Assembly: GCA_032718475.1 (NCBI GenBank)
Contig: JAUCBJ010008420.1
Coordinates: forward strand, 1 to 64,000
Direction of reading: 5' to 3'
DNA: 64,000 nt
Origin: Nemertoderma westbladi
Lineage: Eukaryota; Xenacoelomorpha; Nemertodermatida; Nemertodermatidae
In this document: positions 22,118 to 32,859 of the stretch, one piece after another
Layout of the letters: each line of letters begins with the position of its first letter
Numbering within the stretch: the first letter of the stretch is position 1
Program-made: the position numbers and the translations under genes
Notes under the pieces: model-generated
Databases searched by the model: none
Seen by the model: the letters and a program-made list of their open reading frames with translations, nothing else
Told to the model about the DNA's origin: nothing

Positions 22118-24450
22118 TCAAATAGATGAGATAGCTGGCCGACAACAGTTAGATGCGGCCTTGTTGTAAACAGCACCAAGCCCATGGTATGATCCTTTAT
22201 TGAGTTGGGTAGTGACAAGTATGGTATGATGTAAGGCCGTGTTGGGACACCTAAGGGATCTCAGCACAGTTCCTAAACAAGCTTTGTAGGCTTCAGAAAC
22301 TAGCGGGTGGGTTGCGAAGAGTTTATAGAGGATATCATTGGACATATATCTTCCTACATGCAGGATCCTTCGCAGTTGACTCCTATAGTACCGTTCAACT
22401 TTGATAAATCTGAGTTTATACGGGAAGCCATGCACTCTATATCCTTCTTGGAGGTCCCCAGGAGGAGGATGTCGTCCGCTTACGATATGTTATTAAACAA
22501 CTGACTGAAAAGTTGGCATCCTGAACCAGTTGAAAAGGGCTGCAGACAGTACTCAGCCCTGTTTGATACCATTGAACATCAAGAAGCCCTGAGTATCTAT
22601 CTATAAGACCATTAATTTTTACAAACATTGTACTCTGATGGTAGTAACTGAGGAGTACTCGACATATGATGGGATCAATATTGTCGGCCAGTTTTGAGAA
22701 CAGATCTAGGTAATTAACACTGTCAAATGCAGCAGCCACGTCCATTTGACAGGCGTATACACCCGACCCTCTTCCGTGATACAGTTCAATGCATTTCAGA
22801 ACAGCGCTTATTATAATATCTGACCTGTTATGCCTCTTGTAGGCAAATTGATTCATCATCCTGCGTAATATTATGTAGGTATTCCATCAGTATTACTGCT
22901 TCCATTGTTTTGGAGAAAATACTCATTGAAGATATGGGGCAGTATGATGTGGTCTGCAGGCTGTCCTTGCCCCTGCCTTTGTAAAGACACGTTGGAATGG
23001 TTTCTCCAAAAAGGGATGGAACTGCACCAATACTAATAGATATGTTGACAAGAAGAGCGATGTGTGAACAAATGTAGTCCTTATCCGAGTAGATGAGGTG
23101 CTCAGCTGTCATCATCCTATTGTGATGAGTTTTGTTACAACTGAGATGTAATATGGCGCATTCAATTGCGTTCTCAGAAATAATGGGTCTCTCTGTTTCA
23201 TCGCACTTCAAGTCGAGATCCTCAGAAAGGGAGTCTAATTCCTCAGTTTTATATCTGTCCCTCTGAAATCTATTCTTGACGTGATCAGTAAGGGGGTATC
23301 TCATAGAGTCGGGAACTGCAACCGATATATTATCATTGTTCGTCTTAAAATTATTAACTTTTGCTATTAGCTACGTGTTCTAGGCGGTTGGACAGCTGAG
23401 ATTTGACGAGCCAGTTATGAAGATGGTGTACAGCATGCTTCGAATCCTTGAATTTAGGTAGTTTTCCTTGGTAGGTTTTGTCCGTAGGGGGCCGTCCAAG
23501 TATGACGTCAGCACTTTAGGGGGGGGAGGGGGGTTGGGAAAATCTGATGACGTGCTGATGAGGGGAGGGGAGGGGGTCAGCCAAAATCTGACGTCAGCAT
23601 GTTCATTTATAGGTGCTAGAAGAGATATAGCAGAAGAGTAAATAGCTTGCCTATTTTAATTGTTCGAAGCCCCCGAAGGCCCCTAGCACAACCTTCTGTT
23701 TCAGTTACCAGTCACCATGTTTCAGTGATTAGGACGCGTGCTACTGGGGTACTGCGGTACTGGGGTTCGCCTGAAAATGAAACATCTTCATAAATAAAAA
23801 TAAAAAATAATAAAATTTTTGTAATAAACTATTAAGTTTATTACAAATTTTTTTTTAATCTGATTTAGGGGGGGGGGGGGGGGGGTCAACGCCTATCTGA
23901 TGACATCTGATTTAGGGGAGGGAGGGGGTCAACATTTTGGGGAAAAGTGCAGACGTCATACTTGGACGGCCCCTAGGTAGTTTTCCCTGGTCGCACCATA
24001 TCTTATACAGGGCTATTTTGGTGGCCTTGGATGTCTCTATGAGGGCGTTGCTTCTAATTCTATAGTTTGTGTTCTTCTTCATCAGCCTAGATTTAGGTAT
24101 AAACTCGTTGGTAGCATCCAAACAAATTTTACATAAAGACTTGCTATAACTGTCAAGCTTGTTTTTAGTCCATATATTTATATCCTTGATGCAGTCCATT
24201 CGCTTTTCTAGTTCCATGGTCACCTGGGTCCTGTATTTATCTAAGTCACTAGGCTTGCACTTATTCCAGGCAAAGCGAAAGGTATTATGGTAGTGTGTTT
24301 TATTGATACCATCGGGTTGCTGGGGATTACCTGATGATGATTGAGATGATGAGATGCATTCAAGTAATGTGTAAAGACGGAGCGAGTAATGTCGATAATA
24401 ATCTCGCCAATCTTGAGGTCTTTTTGATTATTGAACATACACTCCATTTA
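22118..24450 (-). pseudogene. LINE reverse transcriptase, broken and interrupted by a MITE
   Basis: Reading down the minus strand: end of endonuclease and linker (24,450-23,976; FRFAWNKCKPSDLDKYR, ALYKIWCDQGKLP), the MITE, then the RT N-terminus (23,304-22,828; SISIGAVPSLFGETIPTCLY), the RT core (22,859-22,437; VYACQMDVAAAFDSVN with the catalytic Asp), and the C-terminal tail (22,435-22,118; RRILHVGRYMSNDILYKLF). The FADD-type box is lost near 22,500, and several frame changes separate the blocks. The order of domains fits a non-LTR element. It differs clearly from the LINE at 32.9 kb. Confidence 0.75.
23489..23975. mobile_element. MITE inserted in the LINE
   Basis: Termini GGGGCCGTCCAAGTATGACG and GTCATACTTGGACGGCCCC are inverted copies. 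The body is G-rich, with AATCTGATGACG repeats and an 18-G run. TAGGTAGTTTTCCYTGGT occurs on both sides (23,456 and 23,974). This agrees with an insertion in the LINE reading frame at ...CDQGKLP, although the left flank carries about 14 extra bases. Confidence 0.8.
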
Positions 24451-24699
24451 TTTCCAATCGAAACACTGTAGTAAAGTTTATTCTGTTCAGAGTGCATTAT
24501 TGAAGCAGTTTTTGGGCAGCCATCTTCGAATACGACAAAATAACTATGAGTGTTGCTTGCTACAGGTGAGTTGTGGCATCGCAAATTCCACTTATGGAGG
24601 AATTGAATATCTATTGACAGTATTGTGACCATATAACTCGAGGCAGGATAGCTGCCCTCCAAATCTGAGATATCTGTGGGAGCCTGCCTACCTGGTAGC

Positions 24700-24898
24700 C
24701 TAACGTACCTGGTATTGTTGTTATACCTACAGACCTTGGAATATTATCTAAATACAATCCTATTAAAGGTTGGCAATCATCAGCTTCTATAAATGTCCAA
24801 CTAAATTCTTTGGCAGATAATTCAGGAATTGTTATTCTTAAAGTTCCTTCACCATAAGTTTTAATGAATAAGGAATCCACTGCTCGTAATTTTTTCAT
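24700..24898 (-). pseudogene. Ty3-type aspartic protease fragment
   Basis: FIKTYGEGTLRI, EFSWTFIEADDCQPLIG is the C-terminal half of a Ty3/mdg4-type Pol protease (flap region and the I/L-G-x-D/Y-L strand). The catalytic DTG part is not present upstream. It is isolated, between LINE sequence and a microsatellite. Confidence 0.5.
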
Positions 24899-24929
24899 TT
24901 CTGTGTTAAAATTTTGTAAATATTTCTTG

Positions 24930-24977
24930 TATTGTAGTATTGGTATTGGTATTGGGTATTGGTATTGGTATTACAGA
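24930..24977. repeat. TATTGG microsatellite
   Basis: About seven units of TATTGG with one extra G in the middle. Confidence 0.9.
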
Positions 24978-25128
24978 CATAGAATTCAGACCTAGGCCTA
25001 CTAGCTACTACTACTGTATAACAATCAATAATGGTAATGGTGCATCTCTGCAATATTAATAAATTTAATACTTTCCTACTAGGACACCAAGGTATGGTAA
25101 CTATAACAGGTAATGATATATTGTACAT

Positions 25129-25955
25129 GTGTAGAATGTAATCTTAATTAAATGACTTAATAAATGCAACTAAATTATAAATTTATTTATTACTTAGTTA
25201 ACTTCAATATTTATTTTTACCTAGATGCATGGATGGTTATTTTTAAACGATCTCACTGTTTTCTTTTTGTTTCTGTATTCCCTACAATCTTGTGTTTTTG
25301 CTTGTTTTCACCTGTTTTCATCTGTTGTCATAATGATCTAGTACTATCCCACAATTCCCTTGATTGAATGAATCACTCAATTCTTTCTGGAATGCCCATT
25401 AGGAGCTTGTCATTGATACCAAACTCTGCAGGTACTGCCATAACCAGAAGAACATATTTTACAGATCCTAATTTGCATCTGATCATCTGAGAGATGCTTG
25501 CTCAAGGTCTTCCCTAACCATCTCGCAAGGACTGCATCTGCCAGTCTTTCGAGGCCCGCAAATGCAATAAAACAATCGGCCATCGTAAGATGATTGCTTA
25601 ATTGATATCTACAAATGAACTCAGCAATATATTTATATTATATTATTATATTAACTCACAATGATAAACTCAGTCAGCTTTATGTGAATTCTCCCCCGCA
25701 TATAGGTCGATGTGTTCAGCCTCAATGATGACAGTATATGCGGGAAAATCAGCAATATCCTTTCTGACAGCAGCACAGCAGCCACCACCATTCTGAATGC
25801 TAACACATTGATTCAGTCAAATGTGAGGCAAAACCTATGACCTCATGTAGTATACCTCTATGGATCTATGTGCCGCTACCACCTCTCCATTGAAATTATA
25901 AATATCAGAATTTCATCATCAGAAGTCAATATATTGATCTTGTCCTTTCAGCAAC
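25129..25955. other. No gene seen; perhaps decayed Ty3 sequence
   Basis: Short plus-strand ORFs only. Since the next stretch is a plus-strand Ty3 RT relic, part of this may be its upstream coding region, but I see no motif. Confidence 0.35.
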
Positions 25956-25959
25956 ATTC

Positions 25960-26400
25960 ACTTGAAACTCATCCGCCTTGACCTCCCTCAACCCATTGCC
26001 TTATTGGCAGCCATCACTGCATCCACAGATATTCACAATGCTCATGGCCTCCCAGACATGATGAAAGTTGATAAGATTATATCCTTCTCTAAAGCACTAA
26101 CATCAATGACCACCTCAACAGTGTCTGGAAGTTCCTTCAGCACTACTGCTGCGAAGTCAGCACACCAACAAGATCCAGTTTTTCCTATGCAAAGTGTAGT
26201 TTGTAGGCTATGTTAGAGGGGTTGATGGGACCCAGGCTGACCTGCCCAATGTTTGGGCCATAGTGGAGTGGGTTTCCCTCAACCACACAACATAATCAAC
26301 TTGTGGAGCTTTGTCAGCTTGGTTGAGAAACTCATCCCTTTCTCAATGGACATCTCCGGCACGATCTCCGCCATCCCCACAACACATTGGACTGGAACCT
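25960..26400 (+). pseudogene. Ty3/mdg4 reverse transcriptase relic
   Basis: KVDKIISFSKALTSM corresponds to the YxDDIxxFSKT active-site box of Ty3-type RT, with the first catalytic Asp changed. It is followed in another frame by VGYVRGVDGTQADLPNVWAI, the RT connection (GYVVSxDGxxADPxKVxAI). The RNase H part continues at 29,117, beyond a 2.7-kb insertion. Frameshifts and stops make it non-functional. Confidence 0.5.
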
Positions 26401-26429
26401 GGAGAGTGGGGCACAAAAACTGATGGATT

Positions 26430-26760
26430 CTTCGCGAATTTCACAAACGTTGTGAAATTCGCGAATTTTGCAAACATTGGGAATATTTTGTTATTGGCTT
26501 CGCAAACGTCGCGAAATTCGCAAACATTGCAAACGTCGGGTATATTTTGTTATGTAAAAAAATATTGGCTTTGCAAACGTCGCGAAATTCGCAAATTTCG
26601 CAAACGCCAGGAATATTTTGTTATGTAAAATATTGGCTTCGCAAACGACGCGAAATTCGGAAATTTCGCAAACGTCAGGAATGTTTTGTATGTAAAATAT
26701 TGGCTTTGCAAACGTCACAAACATCGCGAAATTCGTGAATTTCGCAAACGTCGGGAATTT
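26430..26760. repeat. TTTGCGAAATTCGC minisatellite, left arm
   Basis: Overlapping TTCGCAAACGTCGCGAAATT units alternate with TATTTTGTTATGTAAAATAT spacers, giving a higher-order unit of about 80-90 bp repeated roughly four times. The inverse occurs at 28,865-29,095. The ORFs on both strands here only reflect the repeat. Confidence 0.85.
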
Positions 26761-26776
26761 TTTCTTATGTAATATA

Positions 26777-28277
26777 CAGGGTGTTCCACAAAATTTGACA
26801 CGTTTTTTTTATTACCTTTGCGCAATCCCAACCTAATTTCCTAGTTTTGGCGGCAATCAGAAGCCAAAAGATAAACTTAAACTTTGGTTTGGGTATGATA
26901 TGTTTTAGTTGCTATGGAAACTTCATGTTGGTATTATAAATCAAGAGTTTGATTATCCACTTAATATTACTATAAATATAAAGGTATAAAACTGCACATA
27001 TTAGTGAAATAATGGGACATAAAAGGGAGTCTAATATTAGGTGAGTTTACAATGAGTTCACTACTTCATACTAATTTTATTTATTTATTTTTTATAATTT
27101 AAAACTAATACACCTCAATATGCGATATTGAGGTGTATTACCCCCCCCCCCCCTCCGATATGCTGGGCGTGATCCAGTCTTCTCTGCATCTCCTTGAAGC
27201 AATTAGTTTGGTTTCAGAAATTGCAGCCCACACTGTAACCTTTGGGGTATCCCAAAAATTTTCTACAATTTTGTGAGGATTTTCCTTTCCCCAAATCCTA
27301 CAATTTACACCTGTCGACTGAAGACTCGACTCGTCGCTGAAGAACTCATTACTTAGGTCCTATCATGGAGGAACTCGACAATTTTAGTAGCGGCTTCAAC
27401 TCGTGTGTGGCGCAATCAGAAGATTGTAGTTCATGAACGATTTGGAGTTTGTAAGTTGGAAAGTGGAGATTCTTTGCAGTCCTATGCAATCATCCAAGAC
27501 TAACATTTAGTGCTCTACGATGATGATCTACGTAATGGGGTTTCTGGGTGTGCGGTTAAATATTATACAATATTATTAACAACATTTTCGCTAAGGGGCA
27601 GTCTACTGGAACCTTTCTTACGCTAAAGTGCGTTTTCGTTACGATATTTAATGACAATTATAGATATGTATTTCCTTATAGGTCGCCTTTCACCAGCATA
27701 TTTATGGGAATACTCTATAGTGATACCGTACAAGTTTTGCAGATTTCAGCTTATTAAATCTTACAAATTTACACTTACTTATGATGAAAATTTTCTAAAC
27801 ATATTAATTAGTTATTAAATTGGCATCCAATTGTACACCAAACACGTTTATGCTGTGATTATGTAGTGACTGTAAGCCAAACCATGAAGACATCACTAAC
27901 AGTAGACAACCAATATTTTTGTAACAAATGCGCAAATTAAAACACACTATAAGCTACCAGATAGATGATTGTCTAGAATAAGTAATTTTAGATCCCCACT
28001 TCACCTGACTTCACTCAATGATTTCACTAATACTTAATTTAGATCAATATTTAAAATTTGTCTAATAATTAATATCTCCCGAATAAATAATTATCTGAGG
28101 ACATTTCATACTATTTTTCAGAACAATTTAGTATGTTTCCATAGCAACTAAAATATTCCATACCCAAACCAATCGTTTATCTTTTGGTTTCCGATTGCCA
28201 CCAAAATGAGGAAATTAGGTTGACATCGCGCAAAGTTATTAAAAAACAAAACGTGTCGACTTTTGTGGAACACCCTG
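26777..28277 (-). mobile_element. Tc1/mariner-like element, about 1.5 kb
   Basis: Termini CAGGGTGTTCCACAAAA and its inverted partner, flanked on both sides by TA, the hallmark target duplication. The TIRs extend about 150-170 bp (GTTGCTATGGAAAC against GTTTCCATAGCAAC). It sits between the two arms of the minisatellite-ended element. Confidence 0.85.
27145..27545 (-). pseudogene. Mariner-like transposase fragment
   Basis: Minus-strand translation gives an HTH-like stretch (RRALNVSLGWLHRTAKNLHF), KLQIVHELQSSDCA, then NEFFSDESSLQSTGVN with the first catalytic Asp, and VTVWAAISETKLIA. The second and third catalytic Asp are missing downstream, and a C run at 27,141-27,153 marks the break. It is clearly within the TIR pair above. 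Confidence 0.7.
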
Positions 28278-28864
28278 TATGTATATTGCCTTCACAAATT
28301 CTGCAAATAATAAACAATAAATACATAAAAGTTTAACTTGTTTCTATGGATAGTTTTTTTCGATATAACTAATTACTAAATTGTTGCGTTGTTCACCTGC
28401 AACTACTGTATAAGGAGGGAGGGCCTTTAATTTATCAAAGATTATGGGGAGGGGGTGGGGGTGGTAATTTGAGACATACAATTTGGTGTACACTATGTTC
28501 ACACTATTGTATTAATTAACGCGCTCAGGGACTGCAATATTGCCATAGGCATTACAATCTTGATAAATTTAGGGTTCATAACGCTGAAAATGACAAGTTA
28601 CAAATTTACGTACATCCATGTATATGAAAATGGCACTTTTCGTACAATTTTGTGTAAATAGTTATTAGTGGTAGCAATTTCTATTTCCATAAGAACAAAT
28701 AAAAAAAAAAACATATTTATTTCTTTCTTCCGATACTTCATAACAAATTGCACATAAGTATAATTAATGTTTTAAGTACGCCGCTGCAGTTGAGCAAATA
28801 GCATAGCTAGTGGAGCCCAACTGCAGCGACTTGACGTATTGGATGGCGTCAAGCGGGAAGATAG

Positions 28865-29095
28865 GACGACGTTTGCGAAGCCATTATTTTACATAACAAA
28901 AAATTCCCAATGTTTGCGAAATTCGCAAATTTTGCGACGTTTGCGAAATTTGTGAATTTCGCGACATTTGCGAAATTCGCGGCGTTTGCGAAGCCAAAAT
29001 TTTACCTAAAAAAAAAAATTTCAGATTTTTGCGAAATTCGCGAAAATTGCGATGTTTGCGAAATTCGCGACGTTTGCGAAATTCGAGAAGAATCC
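28865..29095. repeat. TTTGCGAAATTCGC minisatellite, right arm
   Basis: Inverse orientation of the repeat at 26,430-26,760, with GCGACGTTTGCGAAATTCGC units and TTTTACATAACAAAAAATTC spacers. Confidence 0.85.
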
Positions 29096-29116
29096 GTCAG
29101 TTTCTGTGCCCTAATG

Positions 29117-29310
29117 AACCTGGACCATTCATCGTTGCTCCCTTTGGGCAGGAAATTGACACCTTGCTCAAGATGGATACAGAGTTGCACTATGCAATGT
29201 TGGAGCTCAAACTGATCACCATTGCTTGGAATAATGTTTATAAACTAGACTATAAATATATCAGCAGAATGGAGCAAGCAATATCTTTTATAAAACTTGG
29301 GGAAAATGGA
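29117..29310 (+). pseudogene. Ty3 RNase H relic, right part of the split element
   Basis: GPFIVAPFGQEIDTLLKMD then TELHYAMLELKLITIAWN. The second block matches the E/ExxYAxxExELLAIxWA helix of Ty3 RNase H. The region between them, expected to hold the DASxxGxGA motif, is deleted. Continuity with the relic at 25,960-26,400 is inferred from strand, family and the shared GAACCTGGA. Confidence 0.55.
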
Positions 29311-29340
29311 ACACTCCACAGCCAGTCAAGATTAAGATAA

Positions 29341-30868
29341 GTGCTACTTCTATATATACTGTAGAGCTCTTTGCAGCAGGTGAGGCTGGAATGCAATAAT
29401 TGTAGGGTACTTACTTACTATACATGGGAACATCGTAGACAGATATGGCATAGGTAAAATAAGGGTATGGCTGGATATGAGAATGTGGGGGCAGCAGTGA
29501 TCCCATTACTGCGATAATGATGTAATACAATAGTGGTACGCCTATGATAATGCTATCTCAGTATCAACAGTAATTGGGTCACAACAGGGTCGATTGATAG
29601 TGCTATTCAGAGCTATATATATATAAACATATACCTCCATATTGTAGATTGTATTTAATATATCATTATCACTCCACCCCACACCAATTTAAATATTATA
29701 AAGCAGTAATAATACTAGTTGTAGTAGGGAGGCTTAAAGCTAGCAGTAAGTGATTATCAAAGTCAGTGTGGCAGAAGCCAGTAATGCCACTGGATCATTT
29801 TAGGTTATTTCTTATTTTGAAAGGATGCTGCTATAGCCACATTTGGCTTTAATTGTGCATTTCCTGAAAATACATTCGGATAATTAACCTTTCGGAAACA
29901 CATATATATATATATTGACTCGGGTTAAATTCGAAAACCTATTCTGAAATGTTTTTCGAAATTTGATAGATATTGCATTTCATTAAGACCATGTTATAAT
30001 ATATTTCCATGCACCCCCCAACATTGTATTTTTAGAGTAAGTTATAGTCGTATAGTATAATTTCAATAGACATAGTTAGTTAATCATGATATATAAGTTA
30101 AATGAATATTCATACAAAAATACATAAAAACATGACAACATGCAGGAGTTCAAATATATGAACGATTTTGCATAAAAAAATAACGCAAATGTTGAAAATT
30201 ATTGTTTAGATCTAAAAATAAGTGTTATTTATAATCTGGCAATGAAATGAATTTATGATATCAAAATGCCATTTATATCATATTATTATGCTTCAAACAT
30301 CACCCTCCTGAATTGTTTTTATTTAATTGAAACAAAGAAATGAACTATAAATTTGTAATTATTGACTTCTATTTTATAACATAATAATACAAAATATTAT
30401 ATATCTCAGGAACATATATACATTATTGCTGGGATGTACAAAAGTATACAAAAGATATATGGAATACAGATTGTTCTAAACTGAAAAAACTAATAATAAT
30501 TATCCTTACAATAAACCCAAAATATTCATTTCGAATTTCGGTATACAGTTTACGGCTACATATAAAATAATAATTATGAACAATAATGAAATTGTCAATT
30601 GTTGGTGATAATGTCACATATATAATGTTGATGAAATGTAAATGTTATTTGCGTGGGTAAATTATATTAATTTAAAATAACATAAATAAATCAATAATAT
30701 TAACTAAAAATAACATTAATCATTAAATTATAATAACAATTGATATATTTATTAATTCAATTTTAGTATTTCAATTCAGTTTAGTTTTTATAATCACTAA
30801 AGTAATCTTTTCACTTTGGATATCTTGGTATCATGACAAGATTGTCCACCACCAGTATAATAAATAAA
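29341..30868. other. No gene seen; downstream flank of the GPCR gene
   Basis: AT-rich. It probably includes the 3' UTR of the minus-strand receptor below 30,869, but I could not place a polyadenylation site with confidence. Confidence 0.4.
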
Positions 30869-31090
30869 TTAATGACCAGCGTTAGTCGTTAGAGTCTCAT
30901 TGTTTTCTATTGGCCCAACACGACCAACACATCCAAATATTTGACGAAGACTGTCTTGAAACATCTTATATTGGGCGATGTACAGAAATGGGTTGCCCAT
31001 TGCGTTTACGAAAACACACAACACAAACAATTCGTCTAACCAACTGCCCCAATTGAGTTTCTCTTGGGCAATCAGAATAGTTCTGTTTAC
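30869..31090 (-). CDS. Class A GPCR, last exon (TM7 and C-tail)
   Basis: Terminal exon of a rhodopsin-class receptor on the minus strand. It follows a TTTTTTTCACTTATAG acceptor and codes for 73 residues to a stop. Residues 20-46 are TM7, with NAMGNPFLYIAQYK carrying the NPxxY motif. Then come an amphipathic helix-8-like stretch (MFQDSLRQIFG) with a Cys that could be palmitoylated, and a short tail. Reading phase 0 joins the TM6 exon. Together the five exons found cover TM3 to the C-terminus. Class A receptors act at the plasma membrane through G proteins. The motifs look like a peptide receptor, but the ligand cannot be told. Exons for the N-terminus, TM1 and TM2 were not found up to 49 kb. 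Confidence 0.88.
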   Translation of the reverse strand, partial: VNRTILIAQEKLNWGSWLDELFVLCVFVNAMGNPFLYIAQYKMFQDSLRQIFGCVGRVGPIENNETLTTNAGH

Positions 31091-31615
31091 CTATAAGTGA
31101 AAAAAATATGTATTTATTTAATATTCAACCTCATTTATTGCCAATTTATTGTATCTAAGGTTAGTTATCCCTTGGGTGTGCAGTACAGTATATCCAAATA
31201 CAGCAATCATATCAACCAAAATTCTGGAAGTTTATGAACAGTTTTCGTCTGGTACTTTCGGAACAAACATATGGAAACCATATCGGCCCTATAAGCAATT
31301 TACCAGAATGATCATATCTACTCACGGTGCAACTTTTCTACACAGTTGCTTTTGCTTTTTATATTGTTAAAATAGGTTAAAATGTCAGTCATGAAAGAAA
31401 CTTTCACATTTCTTGTTGTCTGCAGAACTAAAGTGTTAATTCTAATGATACTGTGGAGATAATGACAGATTGTCTTGTAGACAATGAAGAACATGATAAA
31501 TTATTATTAGGTTCACATGACACATTGGCCAGAAAAATAATGTACCACAGTGAGGGGATTGTGAATGCTGCGAGCGACTCTGCAATAAAGCATCTCTCCC
31601 TTTATTGCTCAAAGG

Positions 31616-31975
31616 ATGGCCAACCAGACACAATATAACTCAATCTCAATCTCAATGGTTCCCCCAAGCTTGACAATAGAACAAAGCCACTGCCACTTTG
31701 CAGGACATTGCTTTCGCTGTGAGGACCAGCCAGTGCATAATCTTGTGATTTGGCAGCCTCATGGAGTGAATAATCATGGTGGACGGCCCATGACTTTCTT
31801 GAGACGATTCTTAAAGGACACTGGCATTGAAGATGCGGATGATCTAGAAAATGTCATGGGTGATAGGGAGTTGAGACGGCGCAATTTTGTCGACAAGCCG
31901 GCACAGCATTCTTAATATATATGTATTATATATATATATATATAATGCAGCTGCAATACAGCATGCTAATCCTAG
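31616..31975 (+). pseudogene. LINE 3' end fragment in GPCR intron
   Basis: VPPSLTIEQSHCHFAGHCF, then HNLVIWQPHGVNNHGG, to the C-terminus ...DKPAQHS and stop at 31,915. It closely matches the C-terminal 95 residues of the LINE at 32.9-34.9 kb, but on the opposite strand. The family's 3' end follows, ending CAGCATGCTAATCCTAGTAG. Confidence 0.85.
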
Positions 31976-32276
31976 TAGTCTCTCCCTTTATATCCAAGGA
32001 AGATGAAAACTATCCTATGGGCTGAGGATCTGAGTTACCCATATCAAAACCGAAGGAAGGCAATGGTAGACAGGCAACTTTCAAGTGTATATTGTAAATG
32101 AGGAAATCAAGAGCTATTACAGATGGAGTCAAGGCCGCATAACTGGCGCTGAATCGACAGTCAGTGTCAGCTACTCTGTGAGCGGAGCAGTTTGCTGCCA
32201 TCAATGGTGCTGTTAAATCTGCCATTTTTTTTACCTTTTGCAAAAAAAGTAAAACATAGATTGTTCCCAGTCTTAC

Positions 32277-32390
32277 CTGGTTTGGCGTCCAACAAATAAT
32301 GAAGAATGTTCCCACACAGACAACAGTTTTGATGACATTCCGTTTGACTGTTTCCTGAAACTGGGTACCTGGCCTTGCTGCCGAACCATC
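32277..32390 (-). CDS. Class A GPCR, TM6 exon
   Basis: 114 bases, phase 0 at both ends. The acceptor TTAATTTCAG and the donor CAG|GTAAGA are both strong. It codes for the end of intracellular loop 3 (ETVKRNVIKT) and TM6 with the class A signature FFIICWTPNQ (CWxP). It joins the TM7 exon through an intron that carries a LINE tail. Confidence 0.9.
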
Positions 32391-32859
32391 CTGAAATTAA
32401 CCAATTAAAGGCATTAAAATCGAAAGTCATTCTTTTGTGGCATATTTACAATTTATACTTCTTTATGTACTGTCAAATTTTATTTATAGTTTTTTTTCTA
32501 TTAATTAATTAATGACAACATTAATATATTATTAACAAATAAAAAAATACGCAATATCAAGAATAAAAGCTCTTATATTTCTGGAAGTTAATCACCACTT
32601 ACTTGCAGTATGGTTTTAATTTGCACTACATTAAGAAACTCTCTGTCATCATTATGGTTTTAATTTTCAATTCAGAGATTGTATCCAGAACCAAATAAAA
32701 TGGGGTGATCTGTGTCAAATGTCAAATACCAAAAGAGTTATGGATCTCTCCCATTTTGGTTAAATTTTAATATAAGGTTAAGCGCAGTGATTGCACAGAA
32801 CAAAACACTGTATTTTATGGTGCATAGTTGCACAGGTTGCATTACACTACTACTACTAC

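Larger units (their letters stand above)
26402..29117. mobile_element. TIR element with minisatellite ends, inserted in the Ty3 relic
   Basis: GGGCACAAAAACTGATGGAT at about 26,409 faces GGGCACAGAAACTGACGGAT in reverse complement at about 29,112. Inside each end lies a GCGAAATTCGCAAA minisatellite, also inverted. GAACCTGGA stands at both outer flanks (about 26,393 and 29,116), a possible 9-bp target duplication. No transposase of its own was seen. The middle is occupied by a mariner element. Confidence 0.7.

Noticed and set aside
25164-25367. Plus-strand ORF with Cys and Phe (67 codons)
   Set aside because: No start context, homologue pattern or neighbours; likely chance.
32010-32430. Larger ORFs covering the TM6 exon
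   Set aside because: They run past the GTAAGA donor and into the intron. The splice-bounded exon 32,277-32,390 fits the neighbours' phases.
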